A stretch of 64,000 bases of DNA from Sordariomycetes sp. S80-01Y (Eukaryota; Ascomycota; Sordariomycetes), in assembly GCA_037042185.1 (NCBI GenBank), contig JAXQJY010000029.1:1860001-1924000 (forward strand), written 5' to 3'. Under the pieces are notes generated by a model that saw nothing but the letters and a program-made list of their open reading frames with translations, had not been told where the DNA came from and made no database searches. Positions 1 to 9,576 of the stretch are shown here, one piece after another; positions within the stretch are counted from its first letter, which is position 1; every line of letters begins with the position of its first letter. The translations under genes were made by a program, and so were the position numbers.

Positions 1-2100
1 GCTGCTTAGGTTCACCATCACGAACCTCGCTATACTCCAGACTGTCCTGGCCGAGGATGGGGGGCGTGTGCAGTCCAGGTGCATGATCCGCGGCTAAAGG
101 GGTGGCACCTCCGGAAGAGAACGACGAAACTCGCATCAAGTCTGGGCATACGTAACGTCCCCAGCGAGCGGGCCCTCCCCGAGTCTCGACACGACCGATG
201 CCGATGCGTGTAGGGTTGGGAGAGAGCACCGCTCCAAGCTCGCCAGTCACCCGAACGAGGTTGCCTCCTCGGGCGCAAGCATCGTGTAAGGGAACCTCGT
301 AGCATGCACTGGCTTCTAGAATGAAGCTCAGTGTCCTCCTGGCCTCAACTGCTGCTGCTTCAGGGTCTGCTTCTCATCTGTCACATCTTCTAGCCCCTCT
401 GGACCCTGGATTGGTACAAGAAGACCTACGTCATCATGCTCAAGTGCGTCGCCGCAATGGCCTGGCAAAGTATTCAATATTTGAAGGAGATGCCGAGAGT
501 GTATTTTCCAGGGTCTGGAGGCCCACGCGCGTCGCGTGCAGAAGCACATGGGCACGAAGCTCTTGAGCGACGAGAGAGTCACAAGAGCACCGCTGTGGCT
601 CCTGAACTCCGTAGTATCCAAACAGACTTACGGATAGGATCTGCTTCAAACTCGTAGACCTTCGCTCCACAAAGCATCCAGCCTTAAAAGCCGTGAACCC
701 TATGAGAGCTCCCAGCCCCCGGATAGACTCTGATCGTAGCTCAACCCCTGAGGAAAGAATGCAATGCAATGCGCCATCTCAAAAGCTCGAGCCTCTTGTT
801 AGGTTTATCGCGATGGCTCGCAGGTGATCACCCACTGCCCTGCAGCAAGGGCTCACACTTACTACTGGTCATGGAGTTATCACATATTAGAATGTGATGA
901 GTCTGTCAGGTGAAGCGTGACACGTCCTTGTTCCATTCTTCCATTCTTCCATCGACTTTTGAGAAGTCCATGATCAGAACCCGTATTGAGCAGAAGCTCG
1001 ATCAATATCCAGGTCTCGATGGTATGAGACCTGTCTCAGAAGCTCCAGGTCATGCTTTCACGCGGAGGGTGGATTGATGACACCACCTTTGGCTCCTGAC
1101 AGCGAAACACCTTGCCTTGATTTGACTGCTTCTGGCGAGACTTTCGCGTCTGGGCTTGCTTCTGCAAGGCCCAGCTTTGGGATCACGCGAACATGGGGTT
1201 CTGTGATGGGCTTTTTGATGCTGGGGACGCCGCCGAGGACGTACGTGACTGATCGTTGAAGGATAAGCTAAAGCATGATGTGGAGTGATCCAGCTTTACT
1301 TCTGCACGGGGCTTTGCCTGGCAGTCACGCAAACGAGCGGTCGCTAGTATGCTTCCTACGTTGTATCTGGATTCTCTCGTTGGTTTATTCTCTCGCGGTG
1401 ATGAGCTGTGGGTTGCGGACATGGCAAGGTTGGCGACGGTTGAGCCTGATCATCTTCCGGGGTGTTCGTTGCGTTTCTGGTGTCAAAATAAACGTAGCTG
1501 TAGTTGAGTGCTTGGGAATCTCGGACATCGTATTAGTGTTGTGTTCCGTTTATGCTGGTCACGATACTGCCTTCTGTTTCGTTCCCACAACGCGAACGCC
1601 TTGAACGGCAACGCATCACAAGCTCAATACCACTGTGAACATGAAAACACTTCCCACAGTATATTCTATACCCCATCTTTGATACAGTAAGCATAAAGTA
1701 ATCGGGGAGAACCCGATTGCGCTGAGCAGCGTCGTTCACCCCTTTTCGCCGCAGGGTAAGTGCCACTTTCCAGAGGCAGAGCACGGCAGCCATACGATGT
1801 CGATAGATCATTTACACAGGGGAAGACACGGATCGGATACATGCACTCAACAGTCTGGGGCTTCTGAGGTGTTTCGGGGTAGATTCTTGCTCAGTATGTT
1901 GGGGACGGACTGCGCCTAGCGGACCGCCCCTGAAGTACACAACTGGCCGGCCCCGAGCCGCAGAACATTCAACGCCAAAGAACGCCATGTTATCCCAACC
2001 AAACTCCCGTGACACATGCTTCATGCTTCTATACCCACATCCATCTAACTCATCATCCCTGAGGAGCGAAGCAGCTGCTAAAGCTAACGTCACTGACCAC
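1..2100. other. no supported gene; flank of PRP31
   Basis: Only short open frames are present on both strands and none resembles a protein I recognise. The right end (about 1800-2100) is probably the 3' untranslated region of PRP31. A short frame at 321-566 (+) begins with a signal-peptide-like stretch (MKLSVLLASTAAASGSA), but no recognisable mature domain follows and I saw no good splice sites that would extend it. A small TTCCA-rich run lies near 930-955. Confidence 0.5.
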
Positions 2101-3999
2101 TCACTTCTTCGGTGGCGGCGCCATTTTGCCAGCCCCGGTATCCTGCTTCTTCGCAGGCGGGAGATCGGGAACCTTGAACCCGTCCGATCCTCCCCCGGCC
2201 TGCGTAAATGTCCCGCCCTTGAACCACCTGTCCTCCTCCGCCTTGCGCTTCTGGCCGATCGCGGCTTGCATCTTGGGGTCGACTAGCTCCAGACCCTGGA
2301 CGGGTGTGAAGGCCAGTGATGAAGCGGTACCCGCTCCGCCGCCCAGTGAACTACCGACTCCTGACTGTCGCAGACCTTTGCCCGCGAGGTTTATGCCGCC
2401 CTGCTGGCCGAAGCCGCCGATGGAGGACGCTGCTCCGCCGACGGAGCTGGCGCCGCCCCAGCCCTTGTGTTTCTGGCCGAGCTTGGCGCGGGTGCGCTGA
2501 TCGACTTGCAGACCGCGGATCTTGCCGTCATTTTGCTGGCCGATCATGCCCATACCCACTGTGCCGTCACCTGTACCGTACCCTGATTCCCTCTCCTCTT
2601 GTCCGAAGGCCATGCGGTTCTGCGCCTTGCGGAGATCGGTCATGGCGAGCGCCTCCTTTGCCTTCCTCGCCCTGCGGCCACCGCGCTTGCGGGCGGGCTT
2701 GTCGTCTGGGACGGGGAGGGCGCGGCCGCCCTTGTTTGGCGGGGGCTCCGTTAGTTTCTCGAGACGGGTCAGGCATTGTTGTTTTAGATCCTCGCCTGTT
2801 GAGCCGTCGGGGCTGGAGTGAATGCGGTCGACGCGTGCGGCGAGGACGAGTTTGGCGGACACGATGCGCATGGCTTGCTTCTTGAGATCGGACGGGATGC
2901 CGTGGATCATGTCGGAGTTGTAGAGGTAGCCCTGTGACCGCACGCCGATGTTCGTTGCCAGACCTGCCTGGCGCTTCTTCGAACCCCACGAGGGAATGTT
3001 GCAAGCTGGTGTTTTTGAGAGGCCAGTCAACCCCCCTGCGGCGTTGAGTAGTTGTGCTGCCGTGAGGGATCCGATGATGGCTGTGAGGTTGGGCGCAAAG
3101 ATGTTCATGCGCGACTGGACGTACTCCGTCAATGTGGTCTTCGCCTTGTGCAAAGATATGACCATCTGGCAAGCTTGCGTCACGCGTGCAATCTCCTCGG
3201 GCATCATCTCATGGCCCTTCGAAGTCGTCGCCTCGACCGTGACAATCATCAAACTTGGGCCGTCCAAAACCGACTTCAGGGTCACCCCCAGAGGGTTATC
3301 CGTCGAAGTCTGCAGTGCCTTGATGCTGTCTCCATCAAGCGGTCCGTTCCCAATGATGGCGACCACCTTCGCGTACTCTAACGGCGTGGTGACGAGCCTC
3401 TCCAATTCAGGGAATCTCGTCGAGTAGTGGTCCCGGATGAACTTATGGACGAGCGCGACCTCGCCGTCGATCTGCGTCGACAGACTGTTCGACTGCGTCA
3501 GGAGATGGTATTCGGGGTGGTCCTCGATGTTGCCGACGAAACTTGTCTGGGTCGCGCTTTGCGCTCGGTAGTGTTCGATTTTCTGTAGCGTTCGAAGGGA
3601 CACGTTAGGACTATTGTTCCAAGAATCTGATGTAAACACACCGTGATTTTCCTCTGGAGAAGGGCTGCTACTAACCTCGAGAATGGGTTCTAACGTCTGC
3701 ATGAGACTTGCGACGGAGCGGACGTCTTTGACGCTGCCGAGTTGCATCTTCTCGACCTTCATTTTCGTGGCCTCGGCATCCGCGACGTCGTCCATGTCTG
3801 CGTCTTCGTCGTCATCATCCCCCGTCTTCTGCGCTTCCTTGCCGTCGACCTCCATGGCATCGCGAGACTCGCCCTCGCCGTTCGCATGGCCGTTACTCAA
3901 GCCATTCTGCTGGTCCTGGTCCTGGTCCTGCTCGTCGTTATCGGCTTCGTCTCCTGAGGAGCCGAAATCGTTGAGGAGATCCTCTGCGACGGTAGACAT
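2101..3999 (-). CDS. prp31: U4/U6 snRNP-associated splicing factor Prp31
   Basis: Core pre-mRNA splicing factor that bridges U4 snRNA and Snu13/15.5K and holds the U4/U6.U5 tri-snRNP together in the nucleus. The protein has an acidic Asp/Gln-rich N-terminus, then the NOSIC and Nop domains (roughly residues 110-360 after splicing), including the family stretches QIDGEVALVHKFIRDHYS, VAIIGNGP and GYLYNSDMIHGIP. A basic, nuclear-localisation-like block (KPARKRGGRRARKAK) and a Gly-rich Prp31 C-terminal region follow. The frame is open for 632 codons, but residues 109-139 (VSSSPSPEENHG...) have no place in the family. They coincide with a 93-base intron at 3583-3675: donor GTTAGT, branch CTAAC, acceptor CTACAG. 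Exons are 3676-3999 and 2101-3582, giving 601 aa, with LEPILE joining directly to KIEHYR. The gene is divergent from CLF1. Confidence 0.96.
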   Translation of the reverse strand: MSTVAEDLLNDFGSSGDEADNDEQDQDQDQQNGLSNGHANGEGESRDAMEVDGKEAQKTGDDDDEDADMDDVADAEATKMKVEKMQLGSVKDVRSVASLMQTLEPILEVSSSPSPEENHGVFTSDSWNNSPNVSLRTLQKIEHYRAQSATQTSFVGNIEDHPEYHLLTQSNSLSTQIDGEVALVHKFIRDHYSTRFPELERLVTTPLEYAKVVAIIGNGPLDGDSIKALQTSTDNPLGVTLKSVLDGPSLMIVTVEATTSKGHEMMPEEIARVTQACQMVISLHKAKTTLTEYVQSRMNIFAPNLTAIIGSLTAAQLLNAAGGLTGLSKTPACNIPSWGSKKRQAGLATNIGVRSQGYLYNSDMIHGIPSDLKKQAMRIVSAKLVLAARVDRIHSSPDGSTGEDLKQQCLTRLEKLTEPPPNKGGRALPVPDDKPARKRGGRRARKAKEALAMTDLRKAQNRMAFGQEERESGYGTGDGTVGMGMIGQQNDGKIRGLQVDQRTRAKLGQKHKGWGGASSVGGAASSIGGFGQQGGINLAGKGLRQSGVGSSLGGGAGTASSLAFTPVQGLELVDPKMQAAIGQKRKAEEDRWFKGGTFTQAGGGSDGFKVPDLPPAKKQDTGAGKMAPPPKK

Positions 4000-4228
4000 A
4001 TCGTCGGATCGCTGTGCGCTAGAGTCGGTGTTTTGTTCGAGGCTGAACAGCGGATTAGAAACGAGGTTAAGTTCTAACGCGCCACCAGAAAAAAGTGGTC
4101 CGTGCGCCCTGACGTCGCGCCTTATCGATAATTTTCAGAAGCTCAACCTTTCAAGTTCAACCTCAGCGCGCCGTACCCGAATCACCAATACCACTCATTC
4201 CTCAACGTCCAATCAATAAACCGCCATC
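4000..4228. promoter_or_regulatory. shared bidirectional promoter region of PRP31 and CLF1
   Basis: The start codons of two divergent splicing genes are 229 bases apart, so this region must hold both 5' leaders and both core promoters. It contains a TGACGTC (CRE-like) block followed by TTATCGATAA, a pyrimidine-rich leader on the CLF1 side, and no long A/T TATA element. The motif assignments are by eye; co-regulation is inferred from geometry and shared pathway only. Confidence 0.6.
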
Positions 4229-6250
4229 ATGGAAGGCGCACGCGGCCCTCCAAGGGTCAAGAACAAGGCCGCAGCCCCCATCCAGATCTCTGCCGAGCAG
4301 CTTCTCCGTGAGGCCGTGGATCGCCAGGACACTGGGCTCCAAGCGCCTACCACTCGCTTCGCCGACCTCGAAGAGCTGCACGAGTTCCAGGGCCGCAAGC
4401 GCAAGGAATTCGAAGACTATGTCCGCCGAAATAGGCTGAACCTGAACAACTGGATGCGCTATGCGCAGTGGGAGCTGGAGCAGAAGGAGTTCGCGCGCGC
4501 GAGATCAGTTTTCGAGCGAGCCCTGGATTCGCACCCCAACTCGGTGGTGCTATGGGTGCGGTATATTGAGAGTGAGATGAAGAATAGGAACATCAACCAC
4601 GCGAGGAACCTGCTGGATCGTGCGGTCAGCCGGTTGCCGAGGGTGGATAGGATATGGTACAAATATGTCTACATGGAGGAGATGCTGGGCAACATCCCCG
4701 GCACAAGACAGGTGTTTGATCGGTGGATGCAGTGGCAGCCTGATGAGGCGGCATGGAGCGCGTACATCAAATTGGAGAAGCGCTATGGCGAGTTCGATCG
4801 CGCGAGGGAGATCTTCTCGAGGTTTACCATGGTGCACCCCGAGCCGAGGAACTGGATCAAATGGGCCAAGTTTGAGGAGGAGAATGGCACGAGCGATCAG
4901 GTCAGAGAGGTTTTTGGCGACGCCGTAGAGGCCTTGGGCGACGACTTTGTGGACGAGAAGCTCTTCATCGCGTATGCTCGTTTTGAAGCCAAGTTGAAGG
5001 AGTACGAGCGCGCGCGAGCGATCTACAAGCATGCGCTTGATCGATTACCCCGATCAAAGTCCATGATTCTGCACAAAGCATACACCACCTTCGAGAAGCA
5101 GTTCGGCGACCGGGACGGAGTGGAAGACGTCGTCCTCTCAAAGCGGAGGCGGTACTACGAGGAGCTCGTCAAGGAGAGCCCCAAAAACTACGACGCCTGG
5201 TTCGACTATGCTGGTCTCGAAGAGGCTTCCCGCGACGCGGACCGCGTGCGGGAGGTCTATGAGCGAGCCATCGCCCAGGTACCACCCACGCAGGAGAAGC
5301 GCCACTGGCGACGGTACATCTTCCTCTGGATCTTCTACGCCATATGGGAAGAGACAGAAGGCCAAGACCCAGAGCGCGCAAGGCAGATCTACCAGACGTG
5401 TCTGCAGCTCATCCCGCACAAGAAGTTCACTTTTGCAAAGGTGTGGCTACTGGCAGCGCAGTTCGAGGTCCGTCAAGGGCAGCTCTCCACAGCAAGGAAA
5501 CTCCTCGGCAGGGCGATTGGCATGTGCCCCAAGGACAAGCTCTTCACCGGCTACATCGACCTCGAGCGCCGCCTGTTCGAGTTCGTGCGCTGCCGGACCC
5601 TCTACGAGAAGCACGTCGAGTTCAACCCGGCCAACGCGCAGACGTGGATCCGGTTCGCCGAGCTCGAGCGCGGGCTTGACGACCTCGAACGAGCCCGCGC
5701 CATCTTCGAGCTCGCCGTCCAGCAGGACTCGCTGGACATGCCCGAGCTCCTCTGGAAGGCGTACATCGACTTCGAGGAGGAGGAGGGCGAGTACGAGCGC
5801 ACGCGGGAGCTGTACGAGCGTCTCCTCGAGAAGACGGACCATGTCAAGGTCTGGATCTCGTACGCCCACTTCGAGATCAACATCCCCGAAGCGGACGAAG
5901 AGGAGGAGGAAGCAGCCGAGGAGGCTCCCATCTCGGAGGAAGCCAAGGGGCGCGCGCGCAACATCTTCCAGCGCGCCAACAAGCTCATGCGCGACAAGGA
6001 CCTCAAGGACGAGCGCGTGTCGCTGCTCAACGCGTGGCTGTCCTTCGAGCGCACGCACGGCAGCGCGGACGACGTCGAGGGCGTGCAGAAGCAGATGCCG
6101 CGCAAGGTCAAGAAGAGGAGGCGCGCGGGCGACGAGTGGGAGGAGTACTACGACTACGTCTTCCCCATGGACGAGACGCCGGGTAAGGGCCTGTCCGGGC
6201 TGATGGGCATGGCCAACGCCTGGAAGCAGGCTGGAGGGGACGCGCATTGA
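4229..6250 (+). CDS. clf1: pre-mRNA-splicing factor Clf1 (Syf3/crooked-neck)
   Basis: Scaffold subunit of the Prp19-associated (NTC) complex, needed for spliceosome assembly and activation. The 673-aa protein is almost entirely HAT (half-a-TPR) repeats, about residues 40-620, with the recurring pattern W..Y...E...(x)RAR.(I/V)(F/Y)ERAL, for example [20 protein letters not shown] and [20 protein letters not shown]. An acidic stretch ([14 protein letters not shown]) and a basic tail ([12 protein letters not shown]) with YYDYVFP follow, as in fungal Clf1. Length is usual for filamentous fungi. The start ATG lies in a CATCATGGA context shortly after the divergent PRP31 leader. No intron is evident. 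It converges on the DUF3824-type gene. Confidence 0.96.
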   Translation: MEGARGPPRVKNKAAAPIQISAEQLLREAVDRQDTGLQAPTTRFADLEELHEFQGRKRKEFEDYVRRNRLNLNNWMRYAQWELEQKEFARARSVFERALDSHPNSVVLWVRYIESEMKNRNINHARNLLDRAVSRLPRVDRIWYKYVYMEEMLGNIPGTRQVFDRWMQWQPDEAAWSAYIKLEKRYGEFDRAREIFSRFTMVHPEPRNWIKWAKFEEENGTSDQVREVFGDAVEALGDDFVDEKLFIAYARFEAKLKEYERARAIYKHALDRLPRSKSMILHKAYTTFEKQFGDRDGVEDVVLSKRRRYYEELVKESPKNYDAWFDYAGLEEASRDADRVREVYERAIAQVPPTQEKRHWRRYIFLWIFYAIWEETEGQDPERARQIYQTCLQLIPHKKFTFAKVWLLAAQFEVRQGQLSTARKLLGRAIGMCPKDKLFTGYIDLERRLFEFVRCRTLYEKHVEFNPANAQTWIRFAELERGLDDLERARAIFELAVQQDSLDMPELLWKAYIDFEEEEGEYERTRELYERLLEKTDHVKVWISYAHFEINIPEADEEEEEAAEEAPISEEAKGRARNIFQRANKLMRDKDLKDERVSLLNAWLSFERTHGSADDVEGVQKQMPRKVKKRRRAGDEWEEYYDYVFPMDETPGKGLSGLMGMANAWKQAGGDAH

Positions 6251-7461
6251 GGCCTTCAGCTAGCCTAGCTATCAGTTCATCACCACTAGGGCGATCGATC
6301 AAAAGAGTGCATCACCAGCCACTGTGGCTTCACCTTCACCGCCTTCTCAAGATCGAGGTTCCAGACTCTGGCGTGAGCAGACGATGCGGCTCGGCACGCC
6401 CGGTTTCAGCCGCATGACACGCTTCCCTCCCCTTTGGACTCGCGAATGTGAAGCCAAGATACTGGGAACCGGGGGGGCTGCCACACCACCACCACCACAT
6501 CCCGTGGGGTGATGTCATGAGGAGCAGCGTTTCCCTGAAATTCGAATTTCCAATCGGTCTGCTGCCGATTGCGAGCATGTCTGAGACCGAAGCAGTTTTG
6601 AACGCGATGGGCACAGTCCGAAAAGGCCGTCAGTCGTCAATTCGTGTCGAAGAAAACTAGTAGTCTACCACCAAGAATCATCATCAGAGAAACCGTAGCA
6701 ACATATCCCATAATAGCATCCTGTCTCGTTTCCAAGCCCTCGCCCCAGTTTATTCCAACAATTCAACAGGTGTCCCAAAGGTCTCAAATGGACAAGCCAC
6801 GCTGGAGCCAGCGTTTCACATCCCATCCGGCTTTCCGTCGATTCCCCCCTCAACCCCCAACCAAGCACGACCACTCGGCAACTCGGACCCTTGCTCCACA
6901 TGAAGGCCCTACATCGTGATCCTCCTCACCTCCTCTCCGCCTCAGCCCCCCGTCTCACCGTTGGCCCTTTCTTATTCGTCCTTCGACCTCGCCGCATTCC
7001 CGTCCCTCTCACGCCTGTGCGACAACTAGGCTTGGCTCACGATCTCCTCCAATGAGTGGCCAGGGGAGGAACCATGAGGCAAGTAGGGGTTTGGCTGCTT
7101 AATAGCGGCGATCTGTAGAAGAATCATTTCTCATTAGTTATGCGTCCTAAAGAAAGATGTGCAAACAAACGGAGCAGACGCAACGCAGAAGGCAACCGTG
7201 AAGGAAGGGAGTCATCTATCTCGCCAGTGATCCACGCAGCAGCAGAGGCGGCAGCAGCAGCAGCAGAGGCGGCAGCAGCAGCAGCAGCAGTAGTTGTCCA
7301 CCTCTTTCTAGCCCAGCCTTCCAAATCATGCAACTTTTAATCCCTCTAGCATTTGAGGTCTGTTGTCGTGATATTCCATGCCAAATGTGAAAAACTTCGT
7401 GTGCTTCATAATGTCGTCTTTCATGACTCGTAGCCGCTATCATCCGGGTTCCCCTCGCCAT
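6251..7461. other. convergent 3' regions of CLF1 and the DUF3824-type gene
   Basis: I see no gene here. The stretch should hold the two 3' untranslated regions and terminators. The GCA-repeat block near 7236-7290 is listed separately. Confidence 0.6.
7236..7290. repeat. interrupted GCA/CAG trinucleotide repeat
   Basis: Runs of GCA units are broken twice by an AGGCGG interruption, giving a higher-order repeat of about 21 bases. It lies about 170 bases beyond the stop codon of the DUF3824-type gene, probably in or near its 3' untranslated region. Confidence 0.9.
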
Positions 7462-9576
7462 CTACCTTCTGCTCATAGGTGGTGCAGGGAGGGTATTTGA
7501 GCGATACGGGTTCCCGTCGTGATAGCGCGGCTCGTAGTAGTAGTAGTCATCATCAGACTCCGAGTCTGCGTCGTAAGCTCGACGATTGGGTGCGGCCCAG
7601 CTGTCTGCTCTGGGCCTGTCCCGTCCCCCGTCCCTGAGCTGTCGACGCTTTTGCTCACGCCTTTCGTGGCGTGTCATCTTCTCCCTCTGGAACTGCTGAC
7701 ACTCGTGCGTGAGGTTCTTGGCCTCCTTGAGCTCATCGACGGCGCCCTTAACACCCAGCGCTGCGATGCCGACGCTGGCAGCATCCTGCATAATGGCCTT
7801 GGTCTTGAGCTTCTTCGCCTCGGCAGGACTGAGCCTTCCCTCCTTCACGGCCTTCTGCCTGGCGCTCCTCTTCTCCATGCTCTGATATACCCCATGTGCT
7901 GCGTGGATCGTGGCGACGGCTGCGAGGCCCGTCGTAATCACTTGCTTACCTCTCATTTTCTTAGCCCTCTTCTCGTCCTCGGATGAGGATCCCAAGTCTG
8001 TGTCGGATTCGTATTCCGATCGTCCTCCTCGCCGCCGAGAGCGGTCGCGGTGGCGGTAGTCACGTTCGTCGTCGTAGTAGTCCCTATCGCGGGCGCTGCG
8101 GCGGGAGCGGTAGTCATCGTCATACATGTCATCCGAGTAGCGACGTGATCGACGGCTTGTGCTGCGGTCGTCGAAGTCGTCTTGGGTGCGGCGGCGCGAG
8201 TCATCACGGTCATCGGAGGCTGCCAGGGCGCCGGCACCACTTCCGATTCCGAGCTTAGCCAAGCTGTTGCGGGCTTTGTCGACAACGCTCCGGCTCCGGC
8301 TCCGGCTTCTTCGACGGTCTGGCGAGCCGTCGCGGGAGTCGTAGCTTGGGCGGCGGCTGCGGGACCTCGACTGGTGAGCATCGTAGGCCTTCTTAGCACC
8401 AAACGCCCCCAAACCAGCCGTGGCCAAAGCAGCGAGACCTGAACCGCCGCCGCCTCCGTCCTTGGAACGAGCACGCGACCGGGATCGGCTGCGACCTGTC
8501 CGCTTGTCCTCCTCAATGTCGTTCTTGGAGCCGTTGATGAGCCTGTTTCCAACCAGGCCACCAATGACCGACTCCATCATGCCCAGCTTGCCATGCTCCC
8601 TGTCCTGGGCAGCGTCGACGGTGGCAGCTCCACCAGCTGCCGTCAGAATACGCTTGGCCTTCTCGCCCTTCCAGCCACCAGGCTCCTTGGAGACGCGGAA
8701 AGCTTCAGTGGCGCCAGCCAGCAACGAGGCCATGGCAGCCTTCTGCATCTTGTTGACACCGCTACGAGACTGGGAGCGAGACCGCGAGCCCCTGCGGCTG
8801 CGGTCATCCCTGTCGTCCTTATCACCACCGGTAAAGGACTTGACGGCAGCACCTAGCCCCGTAGCAGCTAGGGCGCTCTCGAGGAAGTTCTTGGATCCTT
8901 TCTTCTCCTTACCGTCTTCTTCGTCCGAGTAGTACTCACTGACGTGACCATCTCGACCACGGTGGAGGATGTAGGTGGCCTTCTGGTCCTTCTTGGCTTG
9001 GTGTTTGCTGTAGTACTCGGCTCCCTGGTAGGCAGCTAAAGCACCAGCACCAGCGAGGGCGACGGATGAGAGCATGTTCCTTTCAACATGGCTGCCGTCC
9101 TGCTTGGCCTCGCGGCGGTCGTAGAGTTCCTTGCCACCAGCCAGCAGCGCAGCGCCGGCGACAGCAGCAATAATCTTCTCCTCCTTACTCATGCCGCTCT
9201 TGCTCTTGGGCTTCCGCTCCTCACGCTCCTCGTAGTACGAGCCCGAGCGCGAGTCCAGGCCCCTCCTCGACCTGCGATCGTAGTCCCGGTCACGACGGTA
9301 GTCGTCGTAGTAGTCGTCGTCATCGTAGTAGCTCGGCTCGGCAGAGCGGGCGCGACGCAATTCACGGCCGTTGGGTGGGGGGAAGTCCCTGCGCACCTCC
9401 TCGACGGAAAGGTCACTATCCTCTCGACGGGGTTCGCGGGGAACGAGATCACGGGAGCCGGTGCGGTAGTCGCGAGTGTCGAGGAAGCGAGGATCCGGGT
9501 CGCGGACTTCTCGACGCTCCTCGCGGACGTAGGAGCGGCGGGGATAGTCCCGCTCGTACGGGTCGTAGCTGGACAT
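7462..9576 (-). CDS. DUF3824-type protein rich in Arg/Ser/Asp with glycine-zipper-like segments
   Basis: A 704-aa intronless protein of unknown function. It alternates charged low-complexity stretches with short Ala/Gly-rich hydrophobic helices. The charged stretches include DYYDDYRRDRDYDRRSRRG, SRSRSRARS and RYSDDMYDDDYRSRRS. The hydrophobic ones include EKIIAAVAGAALLAGGKELY, SSVALAGAGALAAYQGAEYY, LAALATAGLGAFGAKKAYD and VITTGLAAVATIHAAHGVY. This is the pattern of the fungal DUF3824 family. No signal peptide is visible, and the hydrophobic helices are short and Gly/Ala-rich, more like glycine zippers than ordinary membrane spans. The C-terminus carries a basic, coiled-coil-like segment (QREKMTRHERREQKRRQ) and a Tyr-rich tail. 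Related fungal proteins are mostly unnamed; I assign no function. Confidence 0.85.
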   Translation of the reverse strand: MSSYDPYERDYPRRSYVREERREVRDPDPRFLDTRDYRTGSRDLVPREPRREDSDLSVEEVRRDFPPPNGRELRRARSAEPSYYDDDDYYDDYRRDRDYDRRSRRGLDSRSGSYYEEREERKPKSKSGMSKEEKIIAAVAGAALLAGGKELYDRREAKQDGSHVERNMLSSVALAGAGALAAYQGAEYYSKHQAKKDQKATYILHRGRDGHVSEYYSDEEDGKEKKGSKNFLESALAATGLGAAVKSFTGGDKDDRDDRSRRGSRSRSQSRSGVNKMQKAAMASLLAGATEAFRVSKEPGGWKGEKAKRILTAAGGAATVDAAQDREHGKLGMMESVIGGLVGNRLINGSKNDIEEDKRTGRSRSRSRARSKDGGGGGSGLAALATAGLGAFGAKKAYDAHQSRSRSRRPSYDSRDGSPDRRRSRSRSRSVVDKARNSLAKLGIGSGAGALAASDDRDDSRRRTQDDFDDRSTSRRSRRYSDDMYDDDYRSRRSARDRDYYDDERDYRHRDRSRRRGGRSEYESDTDLGSSSEDEKRAKKMRGKQVITTGLAAVATIHAAHGVYQSMEKRSARQKAVKEGRLSPAEAKKLKTKAIMQDAASVGIAALGVKGAVDELKEAKNLTHECQQFQREKMTRHERREQKRRQLRDGGRDRPRADSWAAPNRRAYDADSESDDDYYYYEPRYHDGNPYRSNTLPAPPMSRR

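Noticed and set aside
321-566. Short secreted-protein-like frame (MKLSVLLASTAAASGSA)
   Set aside because: No mature domain, no convincing intron to extend it, and the following sequence is not protein-like in any frame.
5208-6203. A 331-codon + strand frame overlapping CLF1
   Set aside because: Shifted reading of the HAT-repeat gene; the product is Ser/Arg/Thr-rich without any motif.
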